This document shows positions 52,135 through 54,777 of a stretch of 54,777 nt of DNA, one piece after another. Origin of the DNA: CAYTLW01 sp964438735 (lineage in GTDB: Bacteria > Myxococcota_A > UBA9042); contig CAYTLW010000041.1 in NCBI GenBank assembly GCA_964438735.1, forward strand, positions 1-54,777, read 5' to 3'. Within the stretch, counting starts at the first letter, position 1. The number at the start of each line of letters is the position of its first letter. The translations under genes and the position numbers were made by a program. The notes under the pieces are model-generated. The model was given only the letters and a program-made list of their open reading frames with translations. It made no database searches and was not told the DNA's origin.

Positions 52135-54537
52135 TCAATGCTTGGTCGCCACGCCCTCGCTATCGGTGTAGATCCCCAGGTAATCGCGCTCGAAACCCGC
52201 CGGATCCGCCAGGAAACTGGCCGGCTCATCCAGCGCCAACGCGTTGCGCAACGCCGTGTCCACGTGGTCGACCCAGACGATCTCGAGGGCCGCCTGGACC
52301 TCCTCGGGCACGTCCTGCAGGTCGCGCTTGTTCTCCTTGGGCGCCAGGACCTTCTTGATGCCGGCCCGGTGCGCGGCGATGCACTTCTCTTTCAAACCAC
52401 CGATGGCCAGGACCCGGCCGCGCAGGGTGATCTCGCCGGTCATGGCCACGTCGTGGCGCACGGGCAGGCGGGTCAGGGCCGAGACCAGGGCGGTAGCGAT
52501 GGCGATGCCGGCGCTGGGGCCGTCCTTGGGGATCGCGCCTTCGGGGAAGTGCACGTGCATGTCCACCAGCTGGTAGAACTCCTTGCCCAGGCCCAGTTGC
52601 GGGGCCCGGGAGCGCACGTAGCTCATGGCCGCTTGCACGGACTCCTGCATCACGTCGCCCAGCTTGCCGGTGAAGGTGAGCTTGCCCTTGCCGGGCACCA
52701 CGGTCACCTCTGCCAGCAGCAGGTCGCCACCCCAGGCGGTCACCGCCAGGCCGTTGCAGACGCCGACGCGATCGCTGCGCTCGGTGTCGGTGTCGTGATA
52801 CTTCTCCGGCCCCAGCAGCTTGACCGCCTTGGCGTCGGTGACTTTGAAGCGTTTACGCGGCCGCTTGGATGTCAGGTACTCGGTCGCCAGCTTTCGGCAG
52901 ACCGCGCCGATCTGGCGCTCCAGGCTGCGCACGCCGGCCTCGCGGGTATAGCCGCGGATCAACTTACGCAGGGCGTCGTCGTCGAACTTCACCTTCAGAT
53001 CGCCCAGGCCGTTGTCGCGGATCTGGCGCGGGACCAGGAACTGGCGCGCGATCTGCATCTTGTCGAACTCGGTGTAGCCGCCCAGTTCGATGATCTCCAG
53101 CCGATCCTTGAGCGGGATCGGGATCGCGTTCAGGAAGTTGGCCGTGGTCACAAACAGGATGCGCGACAGGTCGTAGTCCAGGTCGAGGTAGTGGTCGACG
53201 AAGCCGTCATTTTGCTCCGGATCGAGCACCTCGAGCAGGGCCGACGAGGGGTCGCCGCGGAAGTCGGCGCTCATCTTGTCGACCTCGTCCAGCAGCATCA
53301 CCGGGTTGCAGGTGCCGGCCTTCTTGATGGCGTGGATGATCTTGCCCGGCAGGGCGCCGACATAGGTGCGGCGATGGCCGCGGATCTCAGCTTCGTCGCG
53401 CACGCCGCCCAGGCTCAGGCGGACGAACTTGCGGCCGGTGGCGCGGGCGACGGATTTACCCAGCGAGGTCTTGCCCACGCCCGGCGGGCCGACCAGGCAG
53501 AGGATCGGCCCCTTGACCGTGTGGCCGGTGAGCTTCTGCACCGCCAGGTACTCGACGATGCGTTCCTTGGCCTTCTCCAGGCCGTAATGATCTTCGTCGA
53601 GGATCCGCTGCGCCTCGACGATGTCCAGGGTGTCCTCGGTGAACACATCCCAGGGCAGCGACAACACCCAGTCGATGTAGGTGCGGATGACCCCGGCTTC
53701 GGCGCTCATGGGGTTCATCATCTTGAGTTTGCGCAGCTCGCGATCGAGCCGCCCGCGGGCCTCCTCGCTCAGCTTCGTCTCTTCGATCTGCTTGACCAGC
53801 TCGTCGAGCTCATTCTTGAACTCGTCGGCTTCGGCCATCTCGCCTTCGCCTCCCTCGGCCTGCTGCGGTCCGCCCACCTTGCGGCGGATCTTGCGCTCGA
53901 CGTTGGCCACTTCGGTCTCGGCGATGATGAACTCGAGCAGCCTGGCGATGCGCGGCGCCACGCTGGCCACGGCCAGCAATTGCTGCCGCTCGGCCACCTT
54001 CAGGCCCATATGGGCGGTCACCGTGTCGGCCAGCTGGCTCGGATCTTCGATCGCGGTCACCGCGGCGGCGATCTCGGGCGGGATGCGCAGGTTGATGCGG
54101 GCGTAGTTCTCGAAGGCAGCGCGCAGCTGAGTGGCCAGCTCGTCGAGCGCGACCACATCCTCGCTCTCCCCCTCGTGCTCCAGCGGCGAGACCTCGGCGC
54201 AGAGGAAGGGCATGCCTTCGACCCAGCGCTCGATGCTCACGCGGCGGCGACCTTCGACGCTCACCTTCACCGTGCCGTCAGGCAGGCGCAGCACCTGGAC
54301 CACCGAGCCGATGCAGGCGATCGGATACAGGTCCTCGGCGCCGGGCTCGTTGGTACGCGCGTTGGTCTGCGCCACCAGGATGATGTCCTTGTTGGGTCGC
54401 TGGAAAGCGGCCTCCAAGGCGGCGACCGAGCGCTGGCGGCCGACGAAGAGCGGCACGACCATGTGGGGGAAGACCACCACATCGCGCAGCGGCAGCACGG
54501 GGAGCTGGAGCGGGCTGTCCAGACCGACGTTGTCCAT
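52135..54537 (-). CDS. lon: ATP-dependent protease Lon
   Basis: AAA+ serine protease that degrades misfolded and regulatory proteins. The N-terminal domain starts LPVLPLRDVVVFPHMVVPLFVGR. A coiled region with Lys/Glu-rich AEADEFKNELDELVKQIEET follows, then Walker A VGPPGVGKTSLGK near residue 350, Walker B MLLDEVDKM near 411, and the proteolytic domain with PKDGPSAGIA (catalytic Ser near 676) and GGLKEKCIAAHRAG (Lys near 717). I start at ATG 54537 because GGAGG lies nine bases upstream of it; an ATG seven codons earlier lies on that site. The result is 800 residues. The gene is convergent with the ureohydrolase-fold gene; 100 bases between the stops contain no gene. Confidence 0.95.
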   Translation of the reverse strand: MDNVGLDSPLQLPVLPLRDVVVFPHMVVPLFVGRQRSVAALEAAFQRPNKDIILVAQTNARTNEPGAEDLYPIACIGSVVQVLRLPDGTVKVSVEGRRRVSIERWVEGMPFLCAEVSPLEHEGESEDVVALDELATQLRAAFENYARINLRIPPEIAAAVTAIEDPSQLADTVTAHMGLKVAERQQLLAVASVAPRIARLLEFIIAETEVANVERKIRRKVGGPQQAEGGEGEMAEADEFKNELDELVKQIEETKLSEEARGRLDRELRKLKMMNPMSAEAGVIRTYIDWVLSLPWDVFTEDTLDIVEAQRILDEDHYGLEKAKERIVEYLAVQKLTGHTVKGPILCLVGPPGVGKTSLGKSVARATGRKFVRLSLGGVRDEAEIRGHRRTYVGALPGKIIHAIKKAGTCNPVMLLDEVDKMSADFRGDPSSALLEVLDPEQNDGFVDHYLDLDYDLSRILFVTTANFLNAIPIPLKDRLEIIELGGYTEFDKMQIARQFLVPRQIRDNGLGDLKVKFDDDALRKLIRGYTREAGVRSLERQIGAVCRKLATEYLTSKRPRKRFKVTDAKAVKLLGPEKYHDTDTERSDRVGVCNGLAVTAWGGDLLLAEVTVVPGKGKLTFTGKLGDVMQESVQAAMSYVRSRAPQLGLGKEFYQLVDMHVHFPEGAIPKDGPSAGIAIATALVSALTRLPVRHDVAMTGEITLRGRVLAIGGLKEKCIAAHRAGIKKVLAPKENKRDLQDVPEEVQAALEIVWVDHVDTALRNALALDEPASFLADPAGFERDYLGIYTDSEGVATKH

Positions 54538-54618
54538 AGAGATTCGCCTCCTGCCCACCAGATGGGCGAGCGCAACTTAGGTCGCACCGGGCACTGCCGC
54601 AAGTACGCGAGTTGCAAT

Positions 54619-54777
54619 GCGTTGGAATTGCGACCGCGAGGGCGCCAATCAGGCAGGCGGCGGAACGCCGCCACTACGCAGTGGGGAAGCTGAGAAAATC
54701 ACACTTTTCTCAGCTGGGGGCCGAGCCCCGGCCCCCCAAAGATGAAGCGTTGGAATTGCGACCGCGAGGGCGCCAAT
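54619..54777. repeat. 31-bp direct repeat with three palindromes upstream of lon
   Basis: The same 31 bases occur at 54619-54649 and 54747-54777, 128 bases apart; the second copy reaches the window edge. Between them lie GGCGGC/GCCGCC (54656-54672), an 11-bp palindrome AGCTGAGAAAA/TTTTCTCAGCT (54688-54715) and GGGGGCC/GGCCCCC (54716-54736). The array may continue beyond the window. The whole 54538-54777 gap is otherwise without a gene; the lon promoter should be in the part next to lon. Confidence 0.8.

Noticed and set aside
52072..54693. 873-residue plus-strand frame opposite lon
   Set aside because: Shadow frame; Lon motifs are complete on the minus strand.
54619..54777. CRISPR array or phage attachment site at the 31-bp repeat
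   Set aside because: Only two copies are visible, spacing is 128 bases and contains palindromes, and no cas or integrase gene is in the window.

Overview
This is a GC-rich chromosomal window that reads as a member of the Myxococcota (former Deltaproteobacteria). The evidence is indirect but consistent: a gliding-machinery-type GltJ/AgmX protein (zinc ribbon, GYF domain, Ala/Pro/Lys linker, one membrane segment, TonB-like tail), very large secreted met-zincin lipoproteins, Asp/Ala-Gly spacer tracts after lipoboxes, and repeated C-x5-C-x5-C modules in secreted proteins. No rRNA, phage gene, insertion sequence or CRISPR array was seen.

Layout. 24-1232 is RNase D, converging on a five-gene cofactor operon on the minus strand (nadC-birA-coaX-queE-pyk, 6110-1236) with several start/stop overlaps. 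priA (6201-8621) is divergent from it and is followed by a small unknown gene with its own promoter. 9278-24857 (minus strand) is the classic transcription/translation block, in transcription order tRNA-Thr(UGU), tRNA-Tyr, tRNA-Gly, tRNA-Thr(GGU), tuf, rpmG, tRNA-Trp, secE, nusG, rplK, rplA, [L10 leader], rplJ, rplL, [hairpin], rpoB, rpoC. The order is the same as the Escherichia coli thrU-tyrU-glyT-thrT-tufB block joined to secE-nusG-rplKAJL-rpoBC. Three of its proteins are unusual: RpoB has an extra block of about 245 residues, RpoC has about 85 extra residues near its N-terminus, and NusG has a 110-residue Ala/Glu-rich N-terminal extension with an internal 30-bp tandem repeat.

proS-rlmB follow on the minus strand. 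Then come accessory genes: a small membrane protein, a kelch-repeat lipoprotein, and a MazF-like toxin/ribbon-helix-helix antitoxin pair that appears to be transcribed leaderless and lies between two twin-hairpin repeats. From 42113 down to 30817 is an operon of three secreted proteins, a beta-barrel-like protein and two giant zinc-metalloprotease lipoproteins of 1819 and 1527 residues. It ends in a strong hairpin and is the best candidate for an undescribed system here.

The right part on the plus strand holds an unknown gene preceded by a G10 tract, the GltJ-like protein, a secreted basic protein, an MsbA-like ABC exporter, hisS, a TPR lipoprotein resembling GltE/AglT, and a ureohydrolase-fold protein that has lost three of six metal ligands. 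lon lies on the opposite strand, and the window ends in a 31-bp direct repeat with several palindromes.
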